This document shows, one piece after another, positions 36,240 to 48,364 of a stretch of DNA of 64,000 nt. Under the pieces are notes generated by a model. That model was not told the DNA's origin and searched no databases. It was given only the letters and a program-made list of their open reading frames with translations. The stretch is taken from NCBI GenBank assembly GCA_032622095.1, contig CP136068.1, positions 49,098,443 through 49,162,442 on the forward strand. The letters are read 5' to 3'. Origin of the DNA: Siphonodentalium dalli (lineage: Eukaryota; Mollusca; Scaphopoda; Gadilida; Siphonodentaliidae). The position numbers and the translations under genes are program-made. Each line of letters starts with the position of its first letter. Within the stretch, counting starts at the first letter, position 1.

Positions 36240-37320
36240 TAGGGTCCTGCTAATTGGAAATTTTGATCAAATCGAATATCGAAATGAATTCAGGAAATCG
36301 AATCGAATATCGATTCGAATCGTATCTGTATGTTGTATTCTCAATTGGGAATGTTTTGTCAACGATTAGACGATTTGTGAAACGTTCCATGAACTACATG
36401 TACATGCACGAAGTTCCATCATAACTTATGTGGCGATGAACCGTCATTTGCAATACTATTAATTCAATTGATAATTGATTAAAACATCCATGCGGCCGTC
36501 ACGACGATTAATATATAACCACTAAACGGATTATTGGAACTAAAATCACACAAAATTTGTACAGATTGCATGTGCATGCAAAATTGCAAATCAACATTCG
36601 GAATCACCCGTTGTTATAAACTTGAAGATGCAACAACAGTCGCAGTGTAGCCTGTTTATGTAGTGCTGGATGCTTCTTGGACAGATGATTCCATAGGTGG
36701 GTCGTTGTCCCAGATGCTTGCGATTTATACACCATGTTGCATTCATCACATGTGTAAGCCTGCAGCTTTATCATGTTTAAAATAAACATGAATAACGGAT
36801 CACATTTTGTCATGTGTCAAAGAACGCTCCGAAATTGAAAGTAAACTTAAAAAGAAAACACCGCCAAAATGCAGTTTTCGATGCCCGGAACACGTGTTGT
36901 TTAAATTCTGAGCTATATTACATAACGCGGAATCTGAGATGGATAGACCGCGGATAACGCTAGCGGTTGATCAGTCTCATAGCTATTATAATTTACGCGC
37001 GTCGTCGGTCCATCGGCGATCTCCGAGCTTTTGGCTACCATGTTCAAAGATAGTATTTAGTTGTCCTATAGTGACTAATTGCTGTCTATAATTATTTTTA
37101 ATATATATAATCGCGATGTACAATGAGAATTATAAGGTACATATATACATCATTTTCTGTAATTAAATAGCACAAAACAGCTAAGATCGATGCGTGTACC
37201 TGCCCGTAAACAGCCTACTTTTCCATCAGTGTATATTCGAAATTTCGAGTTGGCAATTTCGAATCGAATTCAAATCGAATTTGACTTTCGAATCGAATAT
37301 CGAATATTCGCAGGACCCTA
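36240..37320 (-). mobile_element. hAT-type element with BED zinc-finger remnant
   Basis: TIR TAGGGTCCTGC; 8 bp TSD CAGTGGTT at 36232-36239 and 37321-37328. Both subterminal regions are packed with GAATCGAAT/TTCGAATC motifs. At 1.08 kb it is too short for a complete hAT transposase (typically about 600 residues), so it is an internally deleted derivative. Confidence 0.85.
36604..36813 (-). pseudogene. BED-type zinc-finger fragment of a hAT transposase
   Basis: A 69-codon frame contains C22-x2-C25 and H43-x4-H48, with GTTTHLWNHLSKKHP around the histidines. This matches the BED finger layout found at the N-terminus of hAT transposases and ZBED proteins. It lies inside the 36240-37320 element. 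No RNase H-like catalytic region or dimerisation domain can follow in the 360 bases left before the TIR, so I infer a decayed, non-catalytic remnant. It could in principle yield a DNA-binding-only peptide. Confidence 0.65.
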
Positions 37321-37328
37321 CAGTGGTT

Positions 37329-37683
37329 AGCATTATTTTGTTGCAATAAATCGATTCTGATAACTAAAGCATATTTTTAAAGAAATGTTGTTGTTGTTGT
37401 TGTTGTGACTTGATGGTATGGGGACCGTCTGATCGGATTGAGTACTTTGTATGTATCAAAATTTTTAAAAGTAAACTTGTAAGCCTTACCTGCTTACTCT
37501 CCCTAATTTATAAATCATCCGGACATTTACCTGGAGATGCACATGAAGCTCATATATGATATATACGCAGGAAATATACTCTTAAAATGGACAGGTGTGG
37601 TATTGTTTGTGTACTCTGCCATTGTGTGTATACCCACAGTTACCTGTGATCAGCTGGGCTTATTGTTTGGCATGGACTATTAA
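37329..37683. other. No gene seen
   Basis: Unassigned; a short (TTG)n tract lies at about 37387-37405. Confidence 0.35.
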
Positions 37684-37968
37684 CCCTTTCAGTGCCAGGG
37701 ACAGATCTCATCGGCCCTAATTTACGGTCTGTAAAATCGCCCCTAAAAAATAAAAAAATGAAGAAAAAAAAGTCTGTTAAAGAATATAAGAAAAAATGAT
37801 TAAAATTGTAAAAAATTGTAAAAAATAATAACAAATGATGAAAAATTATTAGGCCAATGCATTCTCTTATATATGCGAGGCGACCTATGGTCTACTCGCA
37901 TATATAAGAGAATGCATTGGCACAGGGTATATGGGTTGCTACAAAAATCGAACCTGGCACTGAAAGGG
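37684..37968. mobile_element. piggyBac-type TTAA MITE, copy 4
   Basis: TTAA 37680-37683 and 37969-37972. TIR CCCTTTCAGTGCCAGG. The usual central hairpin lies at about 37854-37919. Its right TTAA is shared with the next element. Confidence 0.85.
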
Positions 37969-37972
37969 TTAA

Positions 37973-38247
37973 AGGGGGACTGTACACTAAATCCGGCCAT
38001 TTATGGGAGTAATGAGACCATCTCCTTTTATACTCAACAGAATATATGCAACAAATGAATGAATTTAAGCCATGGTTTAGTGTGCTCTATGAACGATACA
38101 AACAACATGGTCATTATAATGAAAATGAATTTATGTCTCGAGTCATTATTTCTGTTTCATTATAATTCATTCATTTGTTACACATATTCTGTTGAGTATA
38201 AAAGGAGATTGTCCCATAAATGGTCGGATTTAGTGTACAGTCCCCCT
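37973..38247. mobile_element. TTAA MITE of a second family
   Basis: The TIR begins AGGGGGACTGTACACTAAAT and the two arms match for about 95 bp. TTAA lies at 37969-37972 and 38248-38251. The centre is the ATTATAATGAAAATGAAT hairpin also seen alone at 11108-11193. Small open frames across it are not genes. Confidence 0.85.
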
Positions 38248-38251
38248 TTAA

Positions 38252-38718
38252 ATTGTTAGGCAATATTGTATGGCCCTTAGTATTGAGTTATGATTCTTCA
38301 GTTTTTAGTGATTCTTATGGGCAAAAAAACTCGACAAGAGCCATCTTTGATGAGCAAACCTTGTTCACTAATACAATGCCATACTTTGGTGTAGATTTTG
38401 CATGTTATTGTTGTAAAAATGGATGTCTGGAACCTGAATATGTCTTTAATCCCTGATCAACTCTGGCCTTGAATTCATTAATTCGTAGTACATTGCATTC
38501 ATGTTCTGTTGATTTAAATATTTAATCCATATCTGTGGTGTCCACCCTGCTTAATATTGATGAGTCATGAAGCTGGAAAAATCCAAGTCTCCACACAGCA
38601 GTATCCCTGCAGCCTATTAGCCAGGATTTATAATAGAAATTTAAGGTGGTGCTGCAGGCTTCCATTCTGTAAATGACATGGGGCCTACACAGCACTCAAT
38701 TTCATATGGAATATAATA
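38252..38718. other. No gene supported
   Basis: A 78-codon frame (38220-38456) begins inside the MITE arm and has no recognisable domain. Confidence 0.35.
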
Positions 38719-38934
38719 CAATAATGCCCTTATAAGTAATCGACTCCTTAAACATAGCAGAATTATGGGTCATTTTTCAGGATTTAGTCGGAAATATGGC
38801 TTGTTGCCATTCATCGGAAAGCTCTCCCTGAGAGCTTTCCGATGAATGGCAACTAGCCATATTTTCGACTAAATCCTGAAAAGTTACCCATAATTCTGCT
38901 GTGTTTAAGGAGTCGATTACTTAGGGCATTACTG
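38719..38934. mobile_element. TA-flanked long-hairpin MITE, copy 4
   Basis: TA at 38717-38718 and 38935-38936. A full-length palindrome with a few mismatches (for example AACTAGCC in the right arm where the left arm predicts AACAAGCC). Confidence 0.8.
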
Positions 38935-38936
38935 TA

Positions 38937-39418
38937 CTAAAAATGCTGGGTTTTATTTTAACTCTTAATATATGCTAAATGGATTCTCCCAATCAGTTAA
39001 AAAGTGTACAACAGAATGGTCTATTATTGATTTGGAGGGATGTTAAGGTGATAAAAACAGACGATAGGTAAATAAAAGTGCAGAAGAACCCCTATTTATT
39101 GACGGAAATGTTTATATAATAAGTGTATTGAACTTACTATGTGAACATTTCCTATGGGATAACTACTCTTCAATGATGCTTTACTTTAGTATAGAACGGT
39201 TTATAATTTAGCTTTATACTGCTGTCAATAGCAAGTAAGATTGGTTTAGAAACATTTTCTTTTTGGAAGTAATAACTTCATTTAGATCTTTAAATTCTGA
39301 TATCAGGCATATCTTATACTGTGCAATGTATCAGTGTATCCAGTGGTGTATCAGGCATAATAAATATTGAAAAATTTAGTCATAAAAAGTAATCATCAAA
39401 AATTTGCCCAGTGGTGCT
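38937..39418. other. No gene seen
   Basis: AT-rich unassigned sequence. Confidence 0.3.
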
Positions 39419-39820
39419 CAAGCATGAGCTTATCGTGCCTGTCATTTGCAGAATAAGGTCCCCAGAGGGTATAGCGGGCTAGCATCATTAAATTCACCCT
39501 CTGGGGACCTCATTCTGCATGGCCACATCTACTATGGGAAACATAGACTCAGATGGAAGTTCCCGAATGGTGAATATTGTGATGTACACCGATTGGGAAC
39601 CTCGATTATACAATGTGTCGTCTGCCAATTTGAGGATATGTGAAGAAGTTTCTGTAGAAATTAATGATAAAGAAACTTTCCAGGGAAGATGAGGCCTAAG
39701 CAGAATGAGGTCCCCAGAGAGTGAATTTAGTGATGCTAGCATGCTATGCGGGATAGCGTCACTAAACTCACCTCTGGGGACCTCATTCTGCAGTAGACAG
39801 ACACACTAAACTCAGGCCCA
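39419..39820. mobile_element. Two-hairpin MITE with 8 bp TSD, copy A
   Basis: GTGGTGCT (39411-39418) and GTGGCGCT (39821-39828) flank it, a 7/8 match. Palindromes based on GAGGTCCCCAGAGGGT and ATTCACCCTCTGGGGACCTC lie at both ends of a ~190 bp spacer. The 8 bp TSD suggests hAT mobilisation. Open frames on both strands are hairpin artefacts. Confidence 0.75.
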
Positions 39821-39828
39821 GTGGCGCT

Positions 39829-40330
39829 TATTAGACTTCACAGGGCTTATAAAAGACCCCGTAATTGCTACTCACAGGTTTGTTTATGTCCAAATGCAAT
39901 GCATTGAACTAAGATGGTTTATTTCCACATTGATAAACATAACAATTTTATATAAATAATTGTAAGACAACTATAATCAACAAGTACATGTAAAAATAGA
40001 ACGACTTGTTCTTATTTTCATTATTAATAACTCTCCAATAAAGAGATTTCACATATTGAAACCATTGTTATGTAAATGTTACTGTTACAGTGGCATTACC
40101 GATCAAAGTCCAATTAGATGCCAAAGTTGAATCAAAACTGGATGCTAAAAATTGGAAAAAGTTCAAAGCATTGAAAAATACTCTAAAATAATATTTAGAC
40201 TAACTTATGCAGACTTATTTGAAATTACACGACCAGCAATGTTTGTTGACAAATAACAGTTTTGTTTATATAACAGTGGTTTCAACAAGCCAAATTTATC
40301 CAAATCAACGATATAAACCATTCAGATGTA
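39829..40330. other. No gene seen
   Basis: AT-rich unassigned sequence. Confidence 0.3.
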
Positions 40331-40735
40331 CGCTTTTTATACACCCTTTTTTTTTTAAACGGGACATATTATGTTATTAATTGGTCCATTCATCTGTCCG
40401 ATTTTTTCGTTTCTGGATGATAACTTTAGTAAGTCTGAAGTTATTGGAATAAAATTTGGTATGTGAGTTCACTTGCACAAATACAGGTCAAGTTCGAATT
40501 CCGCCCACCAATCATCACCAGAGTTACAGCCCTTTTTGTTTGAATTTGCACTAAATTTTCATTTCCGGACGATAATTAACTTTAGTAAGTCTGATCTGAA
40601 TGGAATGAAATACAGGTCAATTTCGAATTTGGGTTCCACCCACCAATTTTCACAAGAGTTATGGTCCTTTGTTAAAATTACCATGTGCAGTGAATTATGC
40701 CACACCCAAGCAATATGCTCTTATTAACTTGGTGG
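40331..40735 (+). repeat. Dispersed repeat ending GCTCTTATT
   Basis: Same family as 34380-34640. The GATGATAACTTTAGTAAGTC and CACCAGAGTTACAGCC-type blocks are present twice. The 84-codon frame within is not a gene. Confidence 0.6.
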
Positions 40736-41974
40736 GAGAATCCATTTAATAGTATAGAAAAGGTTAATACTATAAATAAAAATTGCCAGCATCAAATCTT
40801 TTGGAATTCCAGCTGAGGAACAGATATTGATGTGAACTAAAACATTGTTTACCTTTATATCACAGTGCACCTTAATAGAGATTTAATTGTTCTGCAGTAC
40901 TGTCTGTACACGCCTTCACACTTCACTGCGTTCTGTTTAAGGGTAAAATATTTCCATGAAAATTGCTTGGGAAAATTCTTAGAAATCAACCATTGAGTAG
41001 CTTTTAATAGAACAGTTTATGGAGGGAGGTCATGTTTAGATTTGCATGATTAAAGCTTTAGTGTGTGAAGATCTTCTCTTATTATATATATATATTGACT
41101 TTATCATGATAAACACAATAATGTCTGTGCACTTTGCTGCAGTGTGATAACCATTGATTTATTGACTCTAAATTCGGTAGGTATATAAAACAAACGCTCG
41201 GAGCTTGCCAACGTCCAATGAAGATTTACGGTTGTTTATAGAGGGCACGCCACAGATCAAATTACTTATGTCATTCAAATAACAACAAGTTTCATTTTAA
41301 TCGATGCATACTACCCATTGGCAATTAACAATCCAGCTAATGTACTACATGTATACTACATGATTGGGGAATGATCAGACAGAAAACATGTACCGTATCT
41401 TCATGTTTTATTACTATTGAATTTTCAAAGTGATTAAATTTTACAAATCCAGTTCATATTTACGTCACGCACCAAATAAGGAATTTATGCACATACGCTA
41501 ATCTAAATAAGGAGATTACACAATAGTATGTCATCTCAATAGCACAGAGAGTGTGTTCATTGTATGATACAAGTGGTTATCCGGGAGTCTCACTCACAAT
41601 CCGTGAAACTTAACAGCTCTGATTGTCAGAGTGCCATCCGTGCCTTTAATGCACAACCCTTGTTTTATTTTATTTTTAGATTCTAAATGAAATGCATATA
41701 TCTGTGGCCATGATTTGGCTCATTTCAGATGTTAGTTTTCTATAGAAACATGTTTTTTTACTCCCACTTTTCTAGAAAAATAGGGGCTATACTAGATTGA
41801 CTTTTTTGGACAATGACATTTGTATTTCCATTCTAGAGTTATCCTTCTTTGTTTATCTGGAGATCTTGGTTTTTTGTCTGTCCACGCAGATATCTAAAGC
41901 ATGGATTGGATCTCAATAAAATTTAGTATGGAGGGAGTTTGTTGTTCTCATTTTTTGTGATAGAGTTATCGTTT
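40736..41974. other. No gene seen
   Basis: Unassigned; a TATATATATATA tract near 41083-41094. From about 41750 to 41950 there is a repeat resembling 52740-52990 (TTATCCTTCTTTGTTTATCT, TGTCTGTCCACGCAG). Confidence 0.35.
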
Positions 41975-42910
41975 TTAGCTCAACTTGACAAAGTCAATCT
42001 TGAGCTATTGCGATGGTTTGGCATCCATCATCAGTCCATCTGTGTGTCTGTCCATCAAGAATTTCAGTTTGCACACCCTACAGGTCACATCTCTCAGCTG
42101 CCGTATAAAACTTGAACAATTTTCAATGAAAAACATTGCGCAGCCATCTTGGATTTTACTCTTTGCATGACTAAATAATTTGGCACACCTTATAGACCAC
42201 ATCCGATCATCACCAAACTTAATATGGATCTTCGGGTGATCTCTAGATGGGAGCCATCAATTTTTTCCAAGGGCCATCTTGGATTTCAAATTTGAATCCA
42301 TCGACACACCCTGCAGCACGCATTTATTGGAAAATTGTTTTGAAAATTTACTGGCATGTTTAGGATTGCCTCTAGATGGGGAGCTATTGAATTTGAAAAT
42401 TTTTTGATGGAAAACATGGCTGTCGGTAGGCATCTTGGATTTTACTCTGCATAACTAAATCCTTTGGCACACCCCTACAGCCCACATCCCTCATCCGATC
42501 GTCACCAAACTTCATATGGATCTTTTGAGTGACCACTAGATCGGAACTATCAAATTTTCTGAATTTCTGCTGTCAGCTGCATGCAATCTTGGATTTTACT
42601 CTTTACTGAATCCTTTGGCACACCCTACAGATGACATCCATCGTCTGATTGTCACTAACCTTCGGAATGACCACTAGATGGAATTGTCAAATTTTTCCGA
42701 ATTTCGTTAAAAAACATGGCCACTGGCAGCCATCTTGGATTTTACACTTTGCATTACTAAGTCCTTTGGCACACTCTACAGACCACATCCATCATCCAAT
42801 CATCACCAAACTTCTTATTGATCTTTGGGGTGACCACTGGTTGTGATCTATCAAATTTCTTTGAATTTCATTGCAAAATATGGCTTCCCAGGATCCATCT
42901 TGTATTTTAC
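41975..42910 (+). repeat. Stem-loop/CCGTC-class repeat with ~150 bp tandem body
   Basis: It starts TTTTTAGCTCAACTTGACAA with the inverse TCAATCTTGAGCT, then CATCAGTCCATC. The body repeats about six times: TTTGGCACACCCTACAG, CCACATCC, GATCATCACCAAACTTC, GACCACTAGATGG, CATCTTGGATTTTACTC. No coding potential. Confidence 0.7.
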
Positions 42911-43969
42911 TTTATACACATCTCTTCATGTTGACATCTCGTAATACTTAGACATTTTAACTTTCTGCGTTCCTAATTGCTCCATTGACTGTAACACATG
43001 AAATTATCCCCCATCCGAGTTGAGCTACAGTGTCATTGTGTTGTATAATACTTATAAGATCATATTAGGGTGGTGTTGGTAGGGCCCTGCGAATCAGGTG
43101 TTTTCATTTCAAATGGAATCTCGAATCGAATCAGACAAATGATTCAAAATCAAATCGAATCTCAAATTTAATCATTGTTACTGAGCCCAAGTTCAAATAC
43201 ATAGACCTTCGAAGAAACACCTAAAATTGCCTGGCGAAAACCACCTGGTGATTGTCGATGTAGTGCAATATGTGCAGATTATGCACTATACACACCTCTA
43301 TGCATTTCTGTGTCTAATCAATTGTTGAGTACATATATAATGAGCATACATGCATGAGAGAACTAATGTTAGTGTAAATATGGACAAGCATACCGGGTGA
43401 TGCCTGTTTCATTTTGTTGAATGGTGCACTATTTTTCGCTACATGTACACTTGCGATGATTGTGTTGTCTGTCACTTGAACTGACGGACTTAACAGACAA
43501 TGTTTACAAAAATACTCAGGACTTAGATTCAGACTCGCCTTTACTCAAATCAAACAAAGATGTAAAATCTGGCATACATGTGTGTAATGGAATTCCCATG
43601 ATTCCTGGAACGACACTAGCACAAAGCCTTGTAAGGCAATTTTGTTGATCACTTATGTCATTCTTACAGATTGGGTAAATTAGTTATACATTAGTCACTG
43701 TCGGATACCCGTTTAGGTTTGTACGTTTCAAGATGGCAGCGCACAGTGGTCAGGATAAATGGTATGGGTATATATTGTCTTCAGCATTAATCAACGACAT
43801 TTCGGCGATACACCTTTGAACTGTTTTGTAGAAATTTGTATACCCAACACCTACATAACATACGTTTCGCATGATAGGCATGTGAAATGTTGCATTTGGC
43901 CTGTCAAGTCGTCATAAAATTTAGAAATTTTATCGAGGCGGCGGCGGAATGTTCACTTTTTAGCTCACC

Positions 43970-44240
43970 TGAGACGAAGTCTCCGGTGGAGCTATAGTCA
44001 TCACTCCTCGTCCGTCGTTCGTCCATCCGTCCATCTGTCCATCGTCCGTCAACAATTCTTTAAACATCTTCTCCTCTGAAACCATCAGACCGATTGGGTT
44101 CATATTTGGTGTGGATGTTCCCTAGGTGACTCTTATTCAGATTTGTTCAAATAAGGTCACCAAGTCAAATAGTTTTGATGTTAAGACCATAACTATTTTT
44201 CCACATAGTAATTCTTTAACCCTTTGAACCCTGATGCCCC
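43970..44240 (+). repeat. Stem-loop/CCGTC-class repeat, short copy
   Basis: The hairpin AGCTCACCTGAGACGAAGTC with return arm CTCCGGTGGAGCT is followed by CGTCCGTCGTTCGTCCATCC and TTCATATTTGGTGTGGATGT. The latter block recurs at 50550-50930. Confidence 0.65.
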
Positions 44241-44264
44241 ACATTGATCGACACCCTGACCCGG

Positions 44265-44935
44265 GGCTCCCAGTGGTATTTCCGCTTAAATTAGACAGTG
44301 TCTAGTCGCATGGTGTTGATTATGTTCGAATTGTGACACTGGTCTGAAACTTTACAGGTTTGTCCCCCGTGGATCATCGATCATTATAAGATCGCGAGAC
44401 TTTGCCTCGCGGCAACTCCTTGGTAACGGTTGCTAGGCAACTACCCGGAATTGACTGGAAAATGTAAATATAGCTTATAGCGTCGTAATTCAACGCCAGT
44501 GATTGCGTTTTTGGATGCAGGTAATACCCTAATGTGAAATTTGAGATATACCCGACCTGAATAGTGAACCAAATATTCGATTTAAGGGTAGCAACGGTTG
44601 CTAAGCAAATACCACAAATGATCGAATGACATTGCACTAACCATTCAGTGGTATGTTTGCCTTAATTTAGACAGTACGTGTCTAGTCACATGGTGTTGGT
44701 TATGTTCAAAAGGAAAAGGGAGACCTATGCTATGTATGGACCACTGATCATTGTAAGATCAAGAGACTTTGTCACCCGATCTCTCCTTAGAAACAGTTAC
44801 TGGGCAACTACCCAAAATTTGCACGATAAACGAATTCTAGCTTATAACGTTGTTATTATACATCAGCAAATTGCGTTTCGATGCAACCAATATCCTAATG
44901 TAACATTTAAGATACATGTATACCTGACCATGCGC
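44265..44935. repeat. Diverged direct repeat, two units
   Basis: Units at about 44269-44560 and 44647-44935 share CAGTGGTAT, TTAGACAGT, GTCTAGTC, CATGGTGTTG, GATCATTATAAGATC and GGCAACTACCC, then TATACC(C/T)GACC. Mirror open frames (44374-44637 minus, 44678-44941 plus) are not supported as genes. Confidence 0.6.
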
Positions 44936-46014
44936 GAGTAAGTCAACTTGATATGCGATAGACATTTTGCCGCATGTGGCATAACAGAGACCAGAAACAA
45001 CGTAATTTCCTGTAACATATCGTGGCCCCCATTGTTCAAGTAAGTTGTCTAGATTGTGTCTACTTTACTGACATGTGAAACATGCAACCATATGTCATAT
45101 ATAGCGCCACATTTCACTTAAATGCATTTTTAAAATGAATTATAGACTGTGCGTATGCGCATATTTTCCTACCTGTTTCTAGTGGGCAGCCAATCCACAT
45201 ACACACCTTTGCCAGCGCTGACTTCAATCGGCCCATTTAAATATATATATTAGTGGGTATGAACGAAAATTGTCCGAACCTGAACGAAAATTGTGTCTAA
45301 ACCTAAACAAAATCATCGGAAATATTGCGAATCTGAACCTGAACATTTTGAAATTTACAAAGATCATTTTTCGGAGTTAGACAATAAAAATGTCACCGGT
45401 TTTGCGTTCCGAAGATGTGTGGTAACCTAATCTACCCACGACAATACATAAATTTGCGGATCCATGAGCCCAGGGCCAAACAATTATGAAAAACAAACAT
45501 TTCAAAATTTTATGACGACTTGACAGGCCAAATGCAACATTTCACATGCCTGTCATGCGAAAGGTATGTTATGTAGGTGTTGGGTATACAAATTTCTACA
45601 AAACTGTTCAAAGGTGTATCACTTAAAGATGTCGTTCATTGATGCTTGAAGACAATATATTACACCTACCCTTTATCCTGACCACTGGGCACCGCCATCT
45701 TGAAACGTACAAACAGTGTTAGTTGGCGATAACATTACATGTCCTGCCATTGGACATAACGGTATGCCTGCATACGTTTAAGTCGTTTACTACGTAATTA
45801 TAGTGAATTTTCTTTTCTGGTAAGAGCATGGTGGTCTGTAGAAAGCACAGAAAATGCACCTGTCACCAAAGATTTGACCAACTCCGAATCATGGTAGCCG
45901 ATTTCGAATCGAATCAGACAAACAATTTTGAATCGCAACGAATCGATTCGCAGGGCCCTTGATGTTGGAGTGTAAATTGAATTTCACCCATTGTCACGTC
46001 ACCCTGATAACTAA

Positions 46015-46700
46015 ACAGTCTCCCATGGTGCATAATCCGTCTGTCCGTCATCTGTCTGTCTCTCCGTCCATCAACATCTTCTCCAGAACTGCAAGTATGA
46101 ATTGTGTCATATTTGGTGTCAAGGGTCCTTGGGTGACTTCGATTCAGATTTGTTCAAATGGTGTAACCAGGTAAAATAGGGACAGATCAGAGCCAGGATC
46201 ACATCTCTTTCCCTCCATAGTATTTCTTAAACTTCTTCTTCTCAAGAGCCATCAGGCCTATTCAGCTTATATTAGGTCTTTAGGATCCTTGGAAGACTGA
46301 TTCAGACATGTTCAATTGAGGTCACCTGGTGGTCAAATAGGGGCAGAGCCAGGGACATAATTCTTTCCCTGCATAGTAATTCATAAAACGTCTTCTTAAG
46401 AGGGATCAGGCCTATTCATGTTATATTTGGTGTGGAGTGTCCTTGGGTGACTGGGATTCAGACTTGTTCAAATGGGGTCACTGGGTCAAAAATAGGGACA
46501 GAGACAGGGACATAACTCTTTCACTCTACAGAAATTATTAAACATCTTCTCAAGAACCACCAGGGCTATCCAGCTTCTAGTTGGTGTGGAGGCTCATTGG
46601 GTGACAGGAATACAGATTTATTCAAATGGGGTCACCGGGTCAAATAAGGGCATTCAGATATTTTCATAATGGCAAAAAATGCCTTTGCTATATAGAGATG
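46015..46700 (+). repeat. Stem-loop/CCGTC-class repeat body, ~155 bp units
   Basis: CGTCTGTCCGTCATCTGTCT leads into about four units containing CATCTTCTC(A)AGAACCA, TATTTGGTGTGGAGTGTCC, GATTCAGATTTGTTCAAATG and GGTCACCGGGTCAAATA. Confidence 0.65.
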
Positions 46701-47303
46701 ACAGGATTTACAAGGGTAATAAATCTTGTTTACCTCTTGTAAAATTGATATTCCATCTTTCGATATTCACCCTTTGTAATGTTGATATTCCCCATGGAAA
46801 AATATTGTGCAGCTATATTCCCTATATAGTACAAACAGTCCCACATAATCGATATTAGCCTGTAAAAATGTTGTCATTAAAAAGAGAAGTCAGGATATAC
46901 AAGGGAAATAAATCTTGTTCACCACTTGAAAAATTGATATTACCCTTGAAAAAGTTTGCTGTCGAAAGTACATTGTACAAAGCTATGTTTATTGATGGTG
47001 TGCTGGTTATCGTGATACTAATAAAATTTAGGTTGTCCAATTAATTTACCATTACTATTTTTGAAGTATATTGCTCTATTTTATATCCACTAACAGATGG
47101 TTTCCAAAAGTAAAATAAAGCAAATATTGATAAAAAAAATTATGAAAAGCAGCTATATTCCTATCTTTTAAAACAATTTTATGTGAGATTTATGAAACAA
47201 CAGATGTTTCTATGGGATTTTTTGGAAACAGCAATATACAAATGGGTCTTCAAAAAGAAATTCATTAAAACTGTTGTTGTTGTTGGAAGTGTTGATGGGA
47301 ATA
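46701..47303. other. No gene seen; short direct repeat
   Basis: About 50 bases are repeated at 46708-46760 and 46893-46945 (AATAAATCTTGTT, ACCTCTTG/ACCACTTG, AAAATTGATATT). Otherwise AT-rich. Confidence 0.35.
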
Positions 47304-47827
47304 CAGTAATGCCCTAAGTAATCGACTTACTTAGGCCGATGGGGTCATTGTCACAAGGCTCCGGTCACATTCGTAGCCAGCTTTTTAAATCGATCACAAA
47401 TGTAGCCAGCTTTTCACCGGCAATCACATTCGTAGCCAGCTTTTCTAATTGCATGCTTTATATGGCGCGAAATATAACGTCATCGCGTTCGTGACTAAAA
47501 TGTGGACGTCATTCTCCAAAACTGACTTCGTTTATCAACTTATATTGGAACATAATTCGAGAATTCTAACGACACTGATCAGAAACGTTAGATTATTAGA
47601 TGAACTAATATCAAATTAAAATTCAAGTTGTTTCTCATCCATCAACTCAGAATAATGAGCTTAACAAAATCTTGTTCATTGAAGATCGCATGAATATCAA
47701 AAGCTGGCTACAAATGTGATCACCATAGAAAAGCTGGCTACATTTGTGATCGATTTAAAAAGCTGGCTACGAATGTGATCGATGCCTTGTGACAATGACC
47801 CCATCAGCCTTACTTAGGGCATTACTG
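47304..47827. mobile_element. TA-flanked hairpin MITE, copy 5 (remnant split by another element)
   Basis: TA at 47302-47303 and 47828-47829. Only the ends remain: CAGTAATGCCCTAAGTAATC at the left and TTACTTAGGGCATTACTG at the right. Between them is the element 47336-47809. Confidence 0.8.
47336..47809. mobile_element. 474 bp TIR element with 9 bp TSD and three subrepeats per arm
   Basis: TTACTTAGG is repeated at 47327-47335 and 47810-47818. The ends GATGGGGTCATTGTCACAAG match in inverse. Each arm then carries three copies of a ~30 bp unit, ATCACATTCGTAGCCAGCTT and its inverse. A TSD of about 9 bp is typical of Mutator-like elements; the assignment is inference. Confidence 0.8.
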
Positions 47828-47911
47828 TAGATAGAGTATTTTCAACATTAAGAACTTTCAATACGAGTAAGATTGCAGAGGTGGGTGAGTGCGTACAAAT
47901 ATCATGTCACA

Positions 47912-48356
47912 CAAGCCTGAGTTTAGTGTGCCTGTCATTTACAGAATGAGGTCCCCAGAGGGTGAATTTCGTGCATAGAGGGCTAGCATCACTAAATTCA
48001 ACCTCTGGGGACCTCACTCTGCATGGCCTCATCTGCTATGGGAGAGAAAGACTCAGAATGAAGTTCCCAAATGGTGAATATTGTGATCTACACCCATTGG
48101 GAACCTCAATTATGCAATGTGTCATCTATCAATTTGGAGATGTAGAGAAACTAAACTAAAAAGAAATAGAATCTATGTGAAGAAGTTTCTATAGAAATTT
48201 GATAATGAAACTTTCCAGAGAAGATGAGGCCTAAGCAGAATGAGGTCCACAGAGGGTGAATTTAGTGATGCTAGCCTGCTATGCGGGAGAGTGTCACTAA
48301 ATTCACCCTCTGGGGACCTCATTCTGCAAATGACAGGCACACTAAACTCAGGCTTG
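47912..48356. mobile_element. Two-hairpin MITE with 8 bp TSD, copy B
   Basis: ATGTCACA at 47904-47911 and 48357-48364 is an exact TSD. The TIR is CAAGCCTGAGTTTAGTGTGC. Hairpins with GAGGTCCCCAGAGGGTGAAT lie at each end, separated by a spacer containing TTCCCAAATGGTGAATATTG. This is the best preserved copy for defining the ends. Confidence 0.85.
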
Positions 48357-48364
48357 ATGTCACA

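Larger units (their letters stand above)
43717..45714. mobile_element. 2.0 kb element with ~215 bp TIRs, nested
   Basis: The left arm starts GTTTGTACGTTTCAAGATGG; its inverse ends at 45714, and the arms match with few differences to about 43935 and 45497. The interior holds other repeats (43970-44240 and the direct repeat 44265-44935). No TSD is clear and no transposase is seen. Confidence 0.75.
43080..45960. mobile_element. hAT-type element, 2.88 kb, with nested insertion
   Basis: The ends TAGGGCCCTGCGAATC and the inverse GATTCGCAGGGCCCTT are flanked by GGTGTTGG (43072-43079) and GATGTTGG (45961-45968), a 7/8 match. Subterminal GAATCGAATC motifs resemble the elements at 36240 and 60347. The central 2 kb is a separate long-TIR element. 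A 62-codon frame at 43460-43648 has no recognisable transposase motif. Confidence 0.8.
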
